From Erwinia sp. (GTDB taxonomy: Bacteria > Pseudomonadota > Gammaproteobacteria > Enterobacterales > Enterobacteriaceae), in the NCBI GenBank assembly GCA_003512805.1, contig DOOK01000301.1, forward strand, positions 1 to 20,588: DNA of 20,588 nucleotides. Reading direction: 5' to 3'. Every line of letters starts with the position of its first letter. Position 1 is the stretch's first letter. Shown here one piece after another: positions 7,707 to 16,324 of this stretch. Made by a program: the position numbers and the translations under genes. A model generated the notes under the pieces. The model saw nothing but the letters and a program-made list of their open reading frames with translations. It was not told the DNA's origin and ran no database searches.

Positions 7707-8604
7707 AGATTTGGCGCAGGTCCGTGTATCGGAAGCTATGCTCCGGCAGGTAGATGTTCCTGGCCTGTTAAAAAGCTTCAAAGAAGATTATGACAAGCTG
7801 GATAATCTTAAAAAAGATCGGGAAAAGCATGAGGCGCGACATGCGGTTTCCCGCTGGTGGAATTCTGAAGAATTGGAGACGGCGCAGCTGAATGCAGCCG
7901 AACTTCATGCCAGCTTCGCTAAAAAGCTGGGGCAGCTGATGATGATTTCTATCGCGCAGGCCCAAATGCTGAATGAGCAACAGCAGCAATTGCAAAATCA
8001 GCAAACCAGGATAAAAAGACAGACCAGCGAGATTGCTGAGGCGAACGACGTCATTAAAGGCCAGCAGGAGACCCTGGCTGAACAGCAGCACTCACTGGAA
8101 GAGTTGATTAAGGACTATTTTGAACTGAAAGGCTTAACAGCCGAAGGTGCAAAACAACTTATCCTCATTGCACAAGAAGTTAAGCAGACTAAAGAACAGC
8201 TGCTGGAAGCCTTTGATAGCAAGCTGTTGGAAACAAGAAGGCTCCATCAACAAACCGAGCTTAGCCTGCAACAGCACACCATCGCCTGGCAAGGTCAGCG
8301 TCAGCAAATACAGGACGAGATACAGGCGCAGCATCAGCACGTAGCGGATCTACTTGCCCGTCAGCAAACAGAGACGAGCGAGGCACTAGGGGCCATGCAG
8401 CAGCAGACTGCGGCTGTTTGTGAGGCATTCCGGCAAGAGTATAAGCAAGAGACCATGGCGTTAAGGCAATGGAGTGAGAATGCGCTTTCCCTGCAACAGC
8501 TGAAGCTGGCACGGCTGCAAAAGCTGGCTGTGGGTGGCCTGTCAGTTGCTGCTATCGCGCTTGTCTGGGTAGGATGGATGAACCGCGCCATGTTTGGTGT
8601 CTGA
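7693..8604 (+). CDS. Uncharacterised Gln-rich coiled-coil protein with C-terminal membrane anchor
   Basis: 303 residues from the ATG at 7693. I prefer this start over 7651 and 7687 because AGGGG (7682-7686) lies 6 bases ahead. It then overlaps the end of the upstream gene by 14 bases, which implies coupled translation. Residues 1-60 are charged and helical. About 60-275 is a long Gln/Glu/Leu-rich helix with heptad-like spacing, almost without Pro or Gly (for example EQQQQLQNQQTRIKRQ and AEQQHSLEELIKDYFELK). Residues 277-296 (LAVGGLSVAAIALVWVGWM region) form a single transmembrane segment with only 7 residues after it. Such a tail-anchored rod could act as a scaffold, sensor or adaptor for the membrane-type upstream product. 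Low-complexity coiled coils attract misleading matches (TolA-like, SMC-like), so no family is claimed. Confidence 0.8.
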   Translation: MDVIKDLAQVRVSEAMLRQVDVPGLLKSFKEDYDKLDNLKKDREKHEARHAVSRWWNSEELETAQLNAAELHASFAKKLGQLMMISIAQAQMLNEQQQQLQNQQTRIKRQTSEIAEANDVIKGQQETLAEQQHSLEELIKDYFELKGLTAEGAKQLILIAQEVKQTKEQLLEAFDSKLLETRRLHQQTELSLQQHTIAWQGQRQQIQDEIQAQHQHVADLLARQQTETSEALGAMQQQTAAVCEAFRQEYKQETMALRQWSENALSLQQLKLARLQKLAVGGLSVAAIALVWVGWMNRAMFGV

Positions 8605-8622
8605 CCATCGTTTTTCAGAAAT

Positions 8623-8651
8623 AAAAAAGCCCCACCTTAAGGCAGGGCTTT
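8623..8651 (-). terminator. Rho-independent terminator of ptsG (possibly bidirectional)
   Basis: On the minus strand AGCCCTGCC-TTAA-GGTGGGGCT forms a 9-bp stem with two G-U pairs, followed by TTTTTT, about 20 bases after the ptsG stop. Read on the plus strand it follows the accessory unit by about 20 bases, with a weaker TTTCACTTT tail, so it may serve both convergent transcripts. Confidence 0.85.
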
Positions 8652-8671
8652 CACTTTATCCGACCGGCTGC

Positions 8672-10105
8672 TTACAGCTTGCGAATATAATCATCCATCT
8701 CGGTTTTCAGGTTATCAGATTTGGTACCAAAGATAGCCTGAACGCCAGAACCCGCTACAACCACGCCCGCTGCACCCAGCTGTTTCAGGCCGGACTGATC
8801 CACTTTGGATACGTCCGCCACGCTGACGCGCAGGCGAGTGATGCAGGCATCAAGGTTAGTAATGTTCTCTTTACCGCCGAAAGCTGCAACCAGATTCGCT
8901 GCCATTTCACTGGCGTTGCTGGCGGTTTGCGCCGCTGAGGTTTCTTCACGGCCCGGCGTTTTCAGATTGAGTTTGGCAATCAGCACGCGGAACACGGTGT
9001 AATAAATCAGACCGTAAATAACACCGACCACCGGGAACAGCCAGATACGGCTGCTGTTGCCGCTCAGGACCACAAAATCAATCAGACCATGCGAGAAGCT
9101 GGTGCCATCGCGCATGCCCAGCAGGATACAGATAGGGAAAGCCAGGCCAGCCAGGATAGCGTGGATCGCATACAGGATCGGCGCCACGAACATAAAGGAG
9201 AATTCGATAGGTTCGGTGATGCCGGTCAGGAATGAGGTCAGCGCAGCGGAAATCATGATGCCGCCCACTTTCGCCCGGTTTTCTGGTTTCGCGGAGTGCC
9301 AGATAGCAATCGCTGCCGCAGGCAGACCATACATTTTAAACAGGAAGCCGCCGGAAAGTTTGCCCGCGGTTGGGTCGCCTGCCATGTAACGTGGAATATC
9401 GCCGTGGAAAACCTGGCCTGCCGCATTGGTGAACTCGCCGATCTGCATCTGGAAAGGAACGTTCCAGATATGGTGCAGACCAAACGGCACCAGAGAGCGT
9501 TCAATCACGCCGTAAATACCGAAGGCTACGACCGGATTCTGATAGGCCGCCCACTGCGAGAAGTCCTGAATAGCGGTACCGATGGGTGGCCAGATCAAGG
9601 AGAGCAGGATGCCGATAAAAATCGCCGTAAAACCGGAGATAATAGGCACGAAACGCTTACCGGCAAAGAAGCCGAGGTATTCCGGCAGCTTAATGCGATA
9701 GAAGCGGTTAAACATATAAGCCGCTATCGAACCGGCGATTATCCCGCCCAGCACGCCCGTATCGGCGAGATGCTTGGCTTCAATCTCGGCGGCTGGCATA
9801 TGCAGTACCAGCGGCGCCACTACCGCCATTGTTTTAACCATGATGCCGTAGGCGACTACCGCTGCCAGTGCCGAAACGCCGTCATTATTGGTAAAGCCTA
9901 ACGCCACGCCAATGGCAAAAATCAGCGGCATGTTGGCAAAGACGGATCCGCCTGCTTCCGCCATAACGTGAGAGACCACGGCAGGCAGCCAGCTAAAGTT
10001 GGCGGAGCCTACGCCGAGCAGAATACCGGCAATCGGCAGCACCGATACCGGCAACATCAGCGATTTACCGACCTTTTGCAGGTTTGCAAATGCGTTTTTG
10101 AACAT
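8672..10105 (-). CDS. ptsG: Glucose-specific PTS enzyme IIBC (PtsG)
   Basis: Inner-membrane glucose permease that imports and phosphorylates glucose, receiving phosphate from EIIA-Glc (Crr). 477 residues, the same as E. coli. The N-terminal IIC domain (about 1-390) is polytopic and contains [15 protein letters not shown] with the substrate-binding Glu and the family segment [18 protein letters not shown] linker rich in Ala/Thr/Ser follows, then the cytoplasmic IIB domain with phosphorylated Cys421 in [11 protein letters not shown]. The gene is monocistronic, with a terminator after it and CRP/Mlc/SgrS signals before it. Confidence 0.98.
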   Translation of the reverse strand: MFKNAFANLQKVGKSLMLPVSVLPIAGILLGVGSANFSWLPAVVSHVMAEAGGSVFANMPLIFAIGVALGFTNNDGVSALAAVVAYGIMVKTMAVVAPLVLHMPAAEIEAKHLADTGVLGGIIAGSIAAYMFNRFYRIKLPEYLGFFAGKRFVPIISGFTAIFIGILLSLIWPPIGTAIQDFSQWAAYQNPVVAFGIYGVIERSLVPFGLHHIWNVPFQMQIGEFTNAAGQVFHGDIPRYMAGDPTAGKLSGGFLFKMYGLPAAAIAIWHSAKPENRAKVGGIMISAALTSFLTGITEPIEFSFMFVAPILYAIHAILAGLAFPICILLGMRDGTSFSHGLIDFVVLSGNSSRIWLFPVVGVIYGLIYYTVFRVLIAKLNLKTPGREETSAAQTASNASEMAANLVAAFGGKENITNLDACITRLRVSVADVSKVDQSGLKQLGAAGVVVAGSGVQAIFGTKSDNLKTEMDDYIRKL

Positions 10106-10114
10106 AGTGTGAAA

Positions 10115-10130
10115 CTCCTGAGTATGGGTG
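10115..10130 (-). promoter_or_regulatory. SgrS small-RNA target and ribosome-binding site of ptsG
   Basis: The mRNA-sense sequence CACCCATACTCAGGAG, ending in the Shine-Dalgarno AGGAG 9 bases before the ATG, is the segment of E. coli ptsG mRNA that pairs with the sugar-phosphate-stress RNA SgrS. Its preservation implies the same Hfq-dependent repression here. sgrS itself is not in this window. Confidence 0.75.
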
Positions 10131-10203
10131 CTTTACGCGTTTTTCAACGCGATATAACGGGGGGAGGACCCGCTATGGGTGGAGCGCTTTGCGCCCTCGT
10201 GAT

Positions 10204-10224
10204 TTATTACGAACTGTAAAATAA
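10204..10224 (-). promoter_or_regulatory. ptsG promoter -10 overlapping an Mlc operator
   Basis: The minus strand carries TTATTTTAC, a short spacer and GTAATAA, an imperfect palindrome very like the E. coli ptsG promoter region, where the -10 (TATTTT, 10218-10223) overlaps an Mlc-binding site. The start of transcription would fall near 10211, leaving a leader of about 105 bases. Mlc would repress in the absence of glucose uptake. Confidence 0.6.
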
Positions 10225-10239
10225 TTCCGCCATCATTTG

Positions 10240-10255
10240 TTTGACGGTTATCACG
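10240..10255. promoter_or_regulatory. CRP-binding site upstream of ptsG
   Basis: TTTGA-CGGTTA-TCACG matches TGTGA-N6-TCACA at 8 of 10 positions and is centred about 37-40 bases upstream of the inferred start, the class II position known for E. coli ptsG. Confidence 0.55.
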
Positions 10256-10396
10256 TTTCACTGAACATCCGCCTGCTATGTAGTTTAATTCCCCAAAATT
10301 TGCCAGTTTTTAGCCATCAGAAAGCCGTATCGCCAACAAAGTAGCGACACGACTCTCTTTTTTTTACAAATTTATTACGAGGATTAAAATAAAGCG

Positions 10397-11188
10397 CTAG
10401 TCGGTAAGACGGCTCATCGGCACGTGGAAAAGGCGGGAGAAGTTAGCCGTGGTGGCCTCCGCCAGCGTTTCAATACTCACGCCTTTTACTACGGCCATAT
10501 AATCAGCTACGTCGCGCGTGTAAGCGGGCTGATTCTCTTTGCCACGGTACGGTACGGGCGCCAGGTAAGGTGAGTCGGTTTCCACCAGCATCCTGTCCAG
10601 TGGCACATAGCGTGCCGCCTCGCGGATAGTTTCTGCATTACGGAAAGTGGCGATACCGGAAAACGAAATATAAAAGCCCATATCCAGCAGCTTTTCCGCG
10701 GTTTCCCGATCTTCCGTAAAGCAGTGCAGCACGCCACCGCACCCTTCCACCTTCTCTTCTTTCAGAATAGCCAGCGTATCGTCGCGCGCGTCGCGCGTAT
10801 GCACAATGACCGGCTTGTTCAGGTCGCGGCCAATACGGATATGCTCACGGAAGGAAGCCTGCTGCTGTACCAGGGTCTCCTTCTGATAGTAGTAGTCCAG
10901 CCCCGTTTCACCCATGGCAATCACGCGTTCGTCGGCAGCCAGCTGGCGCAGCTCGGCAAAATCATAAGGTTCATCCTGATTGAGCGGGTGCACGCCACAG
11001 GAGTATGCCACGTTAGCGCGATCGCCAATCAGTTGCGTCATTGCCTTATAGCCGGGTAACGTGGTCGCTACCGCCAGCATGAACTTCACGTCACGCGCGG
11101 CAGCTTTCGCCAGCACATCGTCCACATCCCGATGCAGGGTTTCATAGTTCAGGCCGTCAAGATGACAGTGGGAATCGACTAAAAACAT
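10397..11188 (-). CDS. ycfH: YcfH, TatD-family metal-dependent hydrolase
   Basis: 263 residues (E. coli 265), starting MFLVDSHCHLDGL. The frame is open 18 codons further upstream, but that extension overlaps holB and is not conserved. The amidohydrolase-type metal ligands are all visible: His7 and His9 in DSHCHL, Glu94 in MGETGLDYY, His130 in VIVHTRDA, His155 in VLHCFTE and Asp205 in VETDSPYL. TatD-family relatives act as 3'-5' DNases; the substrate of YcfH itself is not established. It is the last gene of the pabC-mltG-tmk-holB-ycfH operon, 17 bases after holB. Confidence 0.94.
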   Translation of the reverse strand: MFLVDSHCHLDGLNYETLHRDVDDVLAKAAARDVKFMLAVATTLPGYKAMTQLIGDRANVAYSCGVHPLNQDEPYDFAELRQLAADERVIAMGETGLDYYYQKETLVQQQASFREHIRIGRDLNKPVIVHTRDARDDTLAILKEEKVEGCGGVLHCFTEDRETAEKLLDMGFYISFSGIATFRNAETIREAARYVPLDRMLVETDSPYLAPVPYRGKENQPAYTRDVADYMAVVKGVSIETLAEATTANFSRLFHVPMSRLTD

Positions 11189-11205
11189 AATTATTCTCTG
11201 GTTCG

Positions 11206-12192
11206 TTAGCCAACCACGGAAGCATGGAGCATTTGCTCCCATGCCAGCAGTTGGTCAGTCAATAAGAGTTCACGGTTTACGGCGACCACGTTGAGCAGGC
11301 GGTCACGGCACAAAAACCATTGACGAACGCTTTCATCCAGGGCGCTGGCCGGCAGCTGACGGGCGATCTCCGCGACCAGCATCTGGCTGTCGGCATTGGC
11401 AATAAAGCGTCCGCCGCCCTGCTGCCATTTCAGCGCATCCACCAGCAGGGCGCAGAGCCAGCCGGTACGCGCCGCCGCGTCATCGTGATTCAGAACGGGC
11501 AGCAAGGATAGCATATCTTTTTGCAACGCCACCGGCAGTGCCTCGCACAGCGCCTGTCGCGCCGCCCAGCTGCTTTCCAGCATTGTTTGTGCCGCGGCGG
11601 GCGCGCCGCCGCTTAGCCGCAGCGCGGTCAGGCAATCCTGCTGCGATGCGCCAGCCTGTTTCTGCAGCCAGCTCAGACTTTGCGCCTCATCCGGCGCGGC
11701 CAGGTGAACGCTTTGATAGCGGCTGCGCAGCGTGGCCAGCAGCTGTGACGGCTGCTGGCAGCAGAGTAAAAACCAGGTGTTGACCGGCGGCTCCTCCAGC
11801 GTTTTCAGCAGCGCGTTAGCGGCCGCTTCCGTCAGCTGAGCGGCATCGGGCAGCCAGACCACCTTTGCCCCACCCTGCTGAGCGTGATGAAAAAGCTTCT
11901 CCGTGACGCCACGTACCGCATCAATGCCCAGCGAGCTTTTGCCTTTCTCTGCCGCCAGCTCGTACCAGTCCGGGTGCGTGTGGGCCTGCATCAAATGGCA
12001 GGCATGACACTCTCCGCAGCTTTTCAGCCCGTCTCTGCGCTGGCACATCAGCCAGCGGCTGATCCCCCAGACCAGTGAGGCATCGCCCATTCCCGGCAAT
12101 GCCTGAAGCAGCAGCGCGTGGTGCCCGCGCCCGGCCTGATGCTGGCCGATTATCTGCCGGTAAGGCTGGTTAAGCCACGGATACCAGATCAT
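11206..12192 (-). CDS. holB: DNA polymerase III delta-prime subunit
   Basis: Clamp-loader subunit of DNA polymerase III. 328 residues from the ATG at 12190-12192, whose ATGA overlaps the tmk stop; a longer start 6 codons upstream is less likely. The N-terminus MIWYPWL and [18 protein letters not shown] parallel E. coli MRWYPWL. The degenerate P-loop cannot bind ATP, as usual for delta-prime. The zinc module cysteines are at 50, 59, 62 and 65, the same numbers as in E. coli. [11 protein letters not shown] is the clamp-loader signature and the C-terminal [11 protein letters not shown] is conserved. The C-terminus is slightly shorter than in E. coli (334). Confidence 0.95.
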   Translation of the reverse strand: MIWYPWLNQPYRQIIGQHQAGRGHHALLLQALPGMGDASLVWGISRWLMCQRRDGLKSCGECHACHLMQAHTHPDWYELAAEKGKSSLGIDAVRGVTEKLFHHAQQGGAKVVWLPDAAQLTEAAANALLKTLEEPPVNTWFLLCCQQPSQLLATLRSRYQSVHLAAPDEAQSLSWLQKQAGASQQDCLTALRLSGGAPAAAQTMLESSWAARQALCEALPVALQKDMLSLLPVLNHDDAAARTGWLCALLVDALKWQQGGGRFIANADSQMLVAEIARQLPASALDESVRQWFLCRDRLLNVVAVNRELLLTDQLLAWEQMLHASVVG

Positions 12193-12821
12193 GACTGTTC
12201 CTGTAGCCACAGCGCCAGCGTCTGCCGGATAGCGGTGGAGACGCCTTCAATAGCCTGCGTGGCGTCGATGGTTTTGATGCTCTCGTCGGCCGCGGCCAGC
12301 GCCAGATAGCGCTCACGCGTGCGGGTAAAGAAGTTCAGCGACTCCTGCTCAATGCGATCCAGCTCGCCTCGCGACCGGGCACGCTGCAGGCCAATTTCTG
12401 GGGTGACGTCCAGGTAAAGCGTTAAATCAGGCGCAAAATCGCCCAACACGCTTTGTTTCAGCTGCTCCATCAGGCGGATATCTATGCCCCGTCCACCGCC
12501 TTGATAAGCCTGAGAAGAGAGATCGTGACGATCGCCAACTACCCAGGCGTCGCGCGCCAGCGCCGGTTTAATCACGTTCTCAACCAGCTGCACGCGTGCC
12601 GCGTAAAGCATCAGCAGCTCGGCACGATCGGTGATCTGCTCGCCCTCAATCCCCTGCTTAATCAGCTCACGGAGTTTTTCCGCCAGCGGCGTACCGCCCG
12701 GTTCGCGGGTAAAGACGATATCTTCAATGCCGTGCTGCCTGAGCGTCGCCACGATGGTATCGCGGGCGGTCGTTTTGCCTGCGCCTTCCAGCCCTTCGAT
12801 AACGATAAATTTACTTTTCAT
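12189..12821 (-). CDS. tmk: Thymidylate kinase
   Basis: Phosphorylates dTMP to dTDP, essential for dTTP synthesis. 210 residues (E. coli 213), starting [18 protein letters not shown] with the P-loop at about 10-18. The frame extends 32 codons upstream into mltG, but the family N-terminus fixes the start at 12821. The nucleotide-binding [18 protein letters not shown] segment and [18 protein letters not shown] are clear. It overlaps mltG by 11 bases and holB by 4, so the operon is tightly coupled. Confidence 0.97.
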   Translation of the reverse strand: MKSKFIVIEGLEGAGKTTARDTIVATLRQHGIEDIVFTREPGGTPLAEKLRELIKQGIEGEQITDRAELLMLYAARVQLVENVIKPALARDAWVVGDRHDLSSQAYQGGGRGIDIRLMEQLKQSVLGDFAPDLTLYLDVTPEIGLQRARSRGELDRIEQESLNFFTRTRERYLALAAADESIKTIDATQAIEGVSTAIRQTLALWLQEQS

Positions 12822-13830
12822 TTTTTTCCTTGAGCAGCAGGCGCCAGGCCTGGACCGCACGATTATGGCTCGCCAGGTTGGTGGTAAAGGTGTGGCCGCC
12901 TTTGCCATCCGCAACAAAATAAAGAAAGTCTGTTTTTTCCGGATGGGCGGCCGCTTCCAGCGAAGCCTTGCCCGGCGTGGCGATAGGCCCTGGCGGCATC
13001 CCGGCTATCACATAGGTGTTATAAGCCGTAGGCGTTTCCAAATCCTTGCGCGTCAGCGTCCCCTTATAGCTGTCGCCCATGCCGTAAATCACGGTAGGAT
13101 CGGTCTGTAAACGCATGCCCAACCGCAGCCGATTAATAAAGACCGAAGCGACCTTGCTACGTTCTTCGCCCAGCGCCGTTTCTTTTTCCACGATTGACGC
13201 CATTGTCAGCAAATCATCTTTCTCTTTATAAGGCAGCCCTTCCGCTTTGCTCTGCCACAGCGTATCGACCATTTTTACCATCCGGCCGTGGGCCCGCTCC
13301 AGGATCGCAACGTCCGTAGTATTGGCGGTGTAGGAATACGTATCGGGATAGAACCAGCCTTCAACATCCTGTTGCGGCATTTTCAGCGTCTGGCCCAGCG
13401 TGGTCAGCTTGTCGTCCGTCAGCGTATGTTTGATATAGGGTGCCGCACGCAGCTGCGCCAGCCACTCCTGCATTCGCGACCCTTCGATAAAGCGGATCGG
13501 GAACTGCGCTTCTTTACCACTGGAAAGCAGCGTCAGCATCTGGCGTACCGTCATGCCCTGCGTAAATCGATAGGTGCCGGCCTTAAAATTAGCCAGCTCC
13601 GGCTCCAGTTTCAGCAGCCAGCCAAACCAGAAGGAGCGCGGCGTAATTTTCTGCCTGTTCAACTCGGCTTCCAGCACCACGCGGCCCGCACCAGCTGGTA
13701 GCGTAAAAATAGTCTCGTGCTCAATCAACAACGGCGACCTGGCGAACTGTTTGATTTGCCAGTAGCTGAAAGCCAGACCGGCAATAATGAACGCGACGAT
13801 CCCGCCGACTACTTTGCGTTTTACTGTCAT
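12811..13830 (-). CDS. mltG: Endolytic murein transglycosylase MltG
   Basis: Inner-membrane lytic transglycosylase that cleaves nascent glycan strands and is thought to terminate their polymerisation. 339 residues (E. coli YceG 340). One N-terminal transmembrane segment (about 7-25), a LysM-like region, and the catalytic domain with [10 protein letters not shown], in which Glu217 corresponds to E. coli Glu218. The family motifs [19 protein letters not shown] and [11 protein letters not shown] follow. It overlaps pabC by 4 bases (ATGA) and tmk by 11. Confidence 0.96.
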   Translation of the reverse strand: MTVKRKVVGGIVAFIIAGLAFSYWQIKQFARSPLLIEHETIFTLPAGAGRVVLEAELNRQKITPRSFWFGWLLKLEPELANFKAGTYRFTQGMTVRQMLTLLSSGKEAQFPIRFIEGSRMQEWLAQLRAAPYIKHTLTDDKLTTLGQTLKMPQQDVEGWFYPDTYSYTANTTDVAILERAHGRMVKMVDTLWQSKAEGLPYKEKDDLLTMASIVEKETALGEERSKVASVFINRLRLGMRLQTDPTVIYGMGDSYKGTLTRKDLETPTAYNTYVIAGMPPGPIATPGKASLEAAAHPEKTDFLYFVADGKGGHTFTTNLASHNRAVQAWRLLLKEKNEK

Positions 13831-14639
13831 AAATGTCCCTGAAAATCGTGCTCACCGATGCGGTTAAACAACGTTCTTGAGTGGTAAAACCGGTTTTCAA
13901 TCTGTGCGACCGGCAACATCGGCATCAGTGCATTAGTGATAAAAATTTCGTCCGCCTCTTCGAGCGTCTGGGGGGGTACGCTGACTTCCCTCACTTTACA
14001 GCCCTGCTCGGCCAGTAGCCGCATGACCCACTGACGCTGAATGCCGTTGACCCCGGCCTGCGTCACATCGGGCGTAAAGACGTCTTCGCCCTTACGCCAA
14101 AATAAATTTGCCGCACAGCATTCCACCAGCAGCCCCTGAGTGTCAAGAACCAGCGCTTCGTCAGCGTCGGTCTGCTCAAGCTCTGTGCGGATAAGCACCT
14201 GCTCCAGACGATTAAGATGCTTGATGCCGGCCAGCAGAGGATTACGGCCCAGACGAATGGTGCTGAGCGCCAGTTTCACGCCCGTCTGGCGAAGCTGGTG
14301 ATAATGTGCCGGATAGTCCGACAGTATAATAATGCGTGAAGCTTGCTGGCAGCCGCTGGCACTATAACCACGGCCACCGACACCACGGGAAAGAATGACT
14401 TTGAGCACGCCTGTCGGGCGCATCGCGGCTGCGCTCATCACTTCCTGTTGCAGAGCTTCCCAGTCAACGTAATGAATAAGCAGGCGCTTGCATGCTTGTT
14501 GTAATCGCTCCAGATGCGCGAGCGACGCAATAACCTGCCCTTTTTCAATGCGCGCCGTGGTAAAACAGCCATCGCCAAACTGTAAGGCACGGTCTTTAAC
14601 GGAAATAAATTCCTGGGGCTGACCATTTATCCAGATCAT
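13827..14639 (-). CDS. pabC: Aminodeoxychorismate lyase PabC
   Basis: Pyridoxal-phosphate enzyme that converts 4-amino-4-deoxychorismate to p-aminobenzoate and pyruvate in folate synthesis. 270 residues, class IV aminotransferase fold. Visible features: MIWINGQ start, [16 protein letters not shown]-binding Lys140 in [12 protein letters not shown], and the C-terminal [20 protein letters not shown] lies about 6 bases before the ATG. It is the first gene of the operon, normally directly behind fabF; here a 2.2 kb prophage remnant and two terminator-like hairpins separate it from fabF, so it must rely on its own promoter, which I could not pinpoint. Confidence 0.96.
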   Translation of the reverse strand: MIWINGQPQEFISVKDRALQFGDGCFTTARIEKGQVIASLAHLERLQQACKRLLIHYVDWEALQQEVMSAAAMRPTGVLKVILSRGVGGRGYSASGCQQASRIIILSDYPAHYHQLRQTGVKLALSTIRLGRNPLLAGIKHLNRLEQVLIRTELEQTDADEALVLDTQGLLVECCAANLFWRKGEDVFTPDVTQAGVNGIQRQWVMRLLAEQGCKVREVSVPPQTLEEADEIFITNALMPMLPVAQIENRFYHSRTLFNRIGEHDFQGHL

Positions 14640-14727
14640 CGGCTCTCCTTTTTAGTTACGCCAAAGCCTGCCTGCATCTTTGCGCAGCTGCACGCCATTT
14701 TAAATCAGCAAAAGGGGGATAAAAAAT

Positions 14728-14751
14728 AAAAAAGCCCGCTTTTGCGGGCCT
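14728..14751 (-). terminator. Terminator-like hairpin and left copy of the direct repeat
   Basis: On the minus strand GCCCGC-AAAA-GCGGGC is followed by TTTTTTA, a good intrinsic terminator. Bases 14734-14751 are identical over 18 bp (GCCCGCTTTTGCGGGCCT) to the hairpin behind fabF at 16959-16976. It may be the left att site of the prophage remnant. Confidence 0.65.
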
Positions 14752-14771
14752 GCATATCAAGCATAATATCA

Positions 14772-14795
14772 TGAAATAAAAAGTGTTTTATTTCA
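14772..14795. repeat. Perfect 10-bp inverted repeat near the left prophage end
   Basis: TGAAATAAAA-AGTG-TTTTATTTCA, perfect arms and a 4-base loop. It lies between the left direct repeat and the 73-aa gene. It could be an AT-rich terminator for the cargo pair or a protein-binding site. A second hairpin (GCCCGC/GCGGGC) lies at 14828-14845. Confidence 0.7.
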
Positions 14796-14879
14796 GTACA
14801 TCCAATTTTTGTCCACCGTTCGTTCATGCCCGCTGCAAGGCGGGCTTGAGCCTGTAACGTGATTCTATCGTCATCAACG

Positions 14880-15101
14880 TTACCAGTCGCTGGGGCTTTC
14901 ATCATAGATTTTCCGCACGGCAAACTTGAAAATATAGTACCCCAGTATCAACCCCGGTAGGGTAAAAGCGGCGAGGTAGTATTTGTATTCGCTGTAAGAG
15001 AAAAATAAAAACCACCCCATGTAGATCAAGGATAATCCACATACGCCTATTCCAATGCCCTGAATGATGCGTGAAAGTGCAGCCAGAAATAATTTTTTCA
15101 T
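14880..15101 (-). CDS. Small membrane protein, prophage cargo
   Basis: 73 residues, not recognised. Two hydrophobic segments, about residues 8-32 (LSRIIQGIGIGVCGLSLIYM region) and 42-62 (YLAAFTLPGLILGYYIF region), suggest a two-span inner-membrane protein with a short charged C-terminus (VRKIYDESPSDW). The ATG follows the stop of the 218-aa gene after 2 bases, so the two are co-translated. Small two-span proteins beside a larger gene in prophages are sometimes immunity or superinfection-exclusion proteins; that is only an analogy here. Confidence 0.65.
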   Translation of the reverse strand: MKKLFLAALSRIIQGIGIGVCGLSLIYMGWFLFFSYSEYKYYLAAFTLPGLILGYYIFKFAVRKIYDESPSDW

Positions 15102-15103
15102 AT

Positions 15104-15760
15104 CTAAACTTTCTCAAAAAAATAACAGCACGTCTGGTGAAATTTATTGCGGTCTGTAAACCATAGCGCTGTGGCATCTTCAAAAGGTCTGGTTTTTTCA
15201 GCAACCATGAAGTACAGCAGATCTAAATCGCCTAAGCGCCTTAGCACATTGTAGGCGGATGGATTACGGCGTTGTAAGTCTCTGGAAACGTATACTGAAC
15301 GAGACATGGCAGCACCAATCGAAAGAAGGCTGCCGATTGTCATACCCGTAACTATTTGCGGAATCAGCCGGGAAGAAAATATATAGCCCATATTAGCAGC
15401 TGCCACTTGATTGAAAGCCATTCTCCCTAAAAATTTCCCGCCACCTTTAGTGGATAAATCCCTTACTTTCTGAAACTCAACGTGCTCGAAAAAGTTGTCC
15501 ATAAACAGGTGTAAAACTTTTTCAAGATTCTGCCTTGAAGCCATTCCTGTCTTTACCATTCTGAGCATTCTTTCTTTGTCATATGAATGGACAGCCCTGT
15601 TATCTGTATCGAGGTAATCTCGGCCCAAATAATAAATATCTACGGGCCAATTCACAAAACCATGTACAAATCCCCGGAAAAAATTACCATCAATGTGAAC
15701 TGCATCGACCATCTCATCCGCCAACTTTTTGGCACTAATCATCAATTTGTCCTTGTTCAT
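15104..15760 (-). CDS. Hypothetical protein, prophage cargo
   Basis: 218 residues, not recognised. AAGGA lies 6 bases before the ATG. A polar, mostly helical N-terminal part (1-110) contains the aromatic stretch NFFRGFVHGFVNWPVDIYYLGRDY. One Gly/Ser-rich hydrophobic segment follows at about 130-152 (RLIPQIVTGMTIGSLLSIGA), able to insert in a membrane. The C-terminal 65 residues are polar. It is more AT-rich than the core genes and intact between phage fragments, which suggests a gene kept because it benefits the host or the prophage (a moron). A defence, exclusion or toxin role with the 73-aa partner is possible but not shown. Confidence 0.7.
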   Translation of the reverse strand: MNKDKLMISAKKLADEMVDAVHIDGNFFRGFVHGFVNWPVDIYYLGRDYLDTDNRAVHSYDKERMLRMVKTGMASRQNLEKVLHLFMDNFFEHVEFQKVRDLSTKGGGKFLGRMAFNQVAAANMGYIFSSRLIPQIVTGMTIGSLLSIGAAMSRSVYVSRDLQRRNPSAYNVLRRLGDLDLLYFMVAEKTRPFEDATALWFTDRNKFHQTCCYFFEKV

Positions 15761-15838
15761 TAATCATCCTTTGAGTGCAGCGGCATTATAACCCAACGGT
15801 TCTTAACTTTGATCTTTTGAGTTGATGTCGCCATCTGA

Positions 15839-16240
15839 CAGGACTACAACCCGCCAGCGGTGCGCCCGTTTGGTAATCGCGAGGTATGGGGCGGCTTTGA
15901 CCCGTCCCGCTCCGGGGACAACTCCACCTTTGTGATCGTTGCGCGCCCGCTGCATGAGGGCGAACGGTTCCGGGTGCTGGCAATCTACCAGTGGCGGGGA
16001 CTTAACTTCAGCTGGCCGGCCGAGCAGATCAAGCAGCTGATGAAGCGCTATAACATGACGTACCTCGGCATAGATACCACCGGCATCGGGAAGAGCGTCT
16101 ATGACCTGGTCACCCAGTTCGCGCTACGGGAAGCAAACGCCATTCTCTACAGCGTGGAAAGCAAAAACCGCCTGGTGATGAAGATGATTGACGTTGTCGA
16201 ACGCAAACGCATCGAGTGGGCGAAGGATGCCCAGGTCCCG
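15839..16240 (+). pseudogene. P2 gpP-like terminase large subunit, internal fragment
   Basis: An open frame from just after a stop at 15836-15838 encodes the nuclease part of a P2-family terminase. It includes RPFGNREVWGGFDPSRSGD (first acidic metal ligand in GFDP), FRVLAIYQWRGLNF, YNMTYLGIDTTGIGKSVYDLV (second acidic ligand) and NRLVMKMIDVVERKRIEWA. The N-terminal ATPase domain is missing, and after WAKDAQ the frame runs into unrelated antisense sequence. Both ends are broken, so it is a relic. The GTG at 15860 could start translation, but no ribosome-binding site supports it. Confidence 0.85.
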
Positions 16241-16324
16241 ATCCTCCCAACCCGACTCAGTGTAATAACGCCATTGCTGATACTCAGCCTCGCGTTTATC
16301 CTCATCGCCATAACGCCCTGACAT
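16229..16324 (-). pseudogene. 5' fragment of a small phage early gene
   Basis: The frame starting MSGRYGDEDKREAEYQQW at the ATG 16322-16324 has GAGG about 8 bases upstream. It continues through WRYYTESGWEDRDLG and then passes into the antisense of the terminase fragment near 16230-16250. The first 32 residues look protein-like (acidic, aromatic). In P2 the small early genes between B and A lie on this strand relative to the integrase, so this is probably the head of one of them cut by a deletion. I cannot name it. Confidence 0.35.

Noticed and set aside
9296..9901. 201-residue plus-strand frame
   Set aside because: It is antisense to ptsG, whose full-length conservation leaves no room for a second gene here.
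14705..14923. 72-residue minus-strand frame at the left end of the prophage remnant
   Set aside because: It begins inside the 73-aa gene, runs through two hairpins and the terminator, and has no ribosome-binding site.
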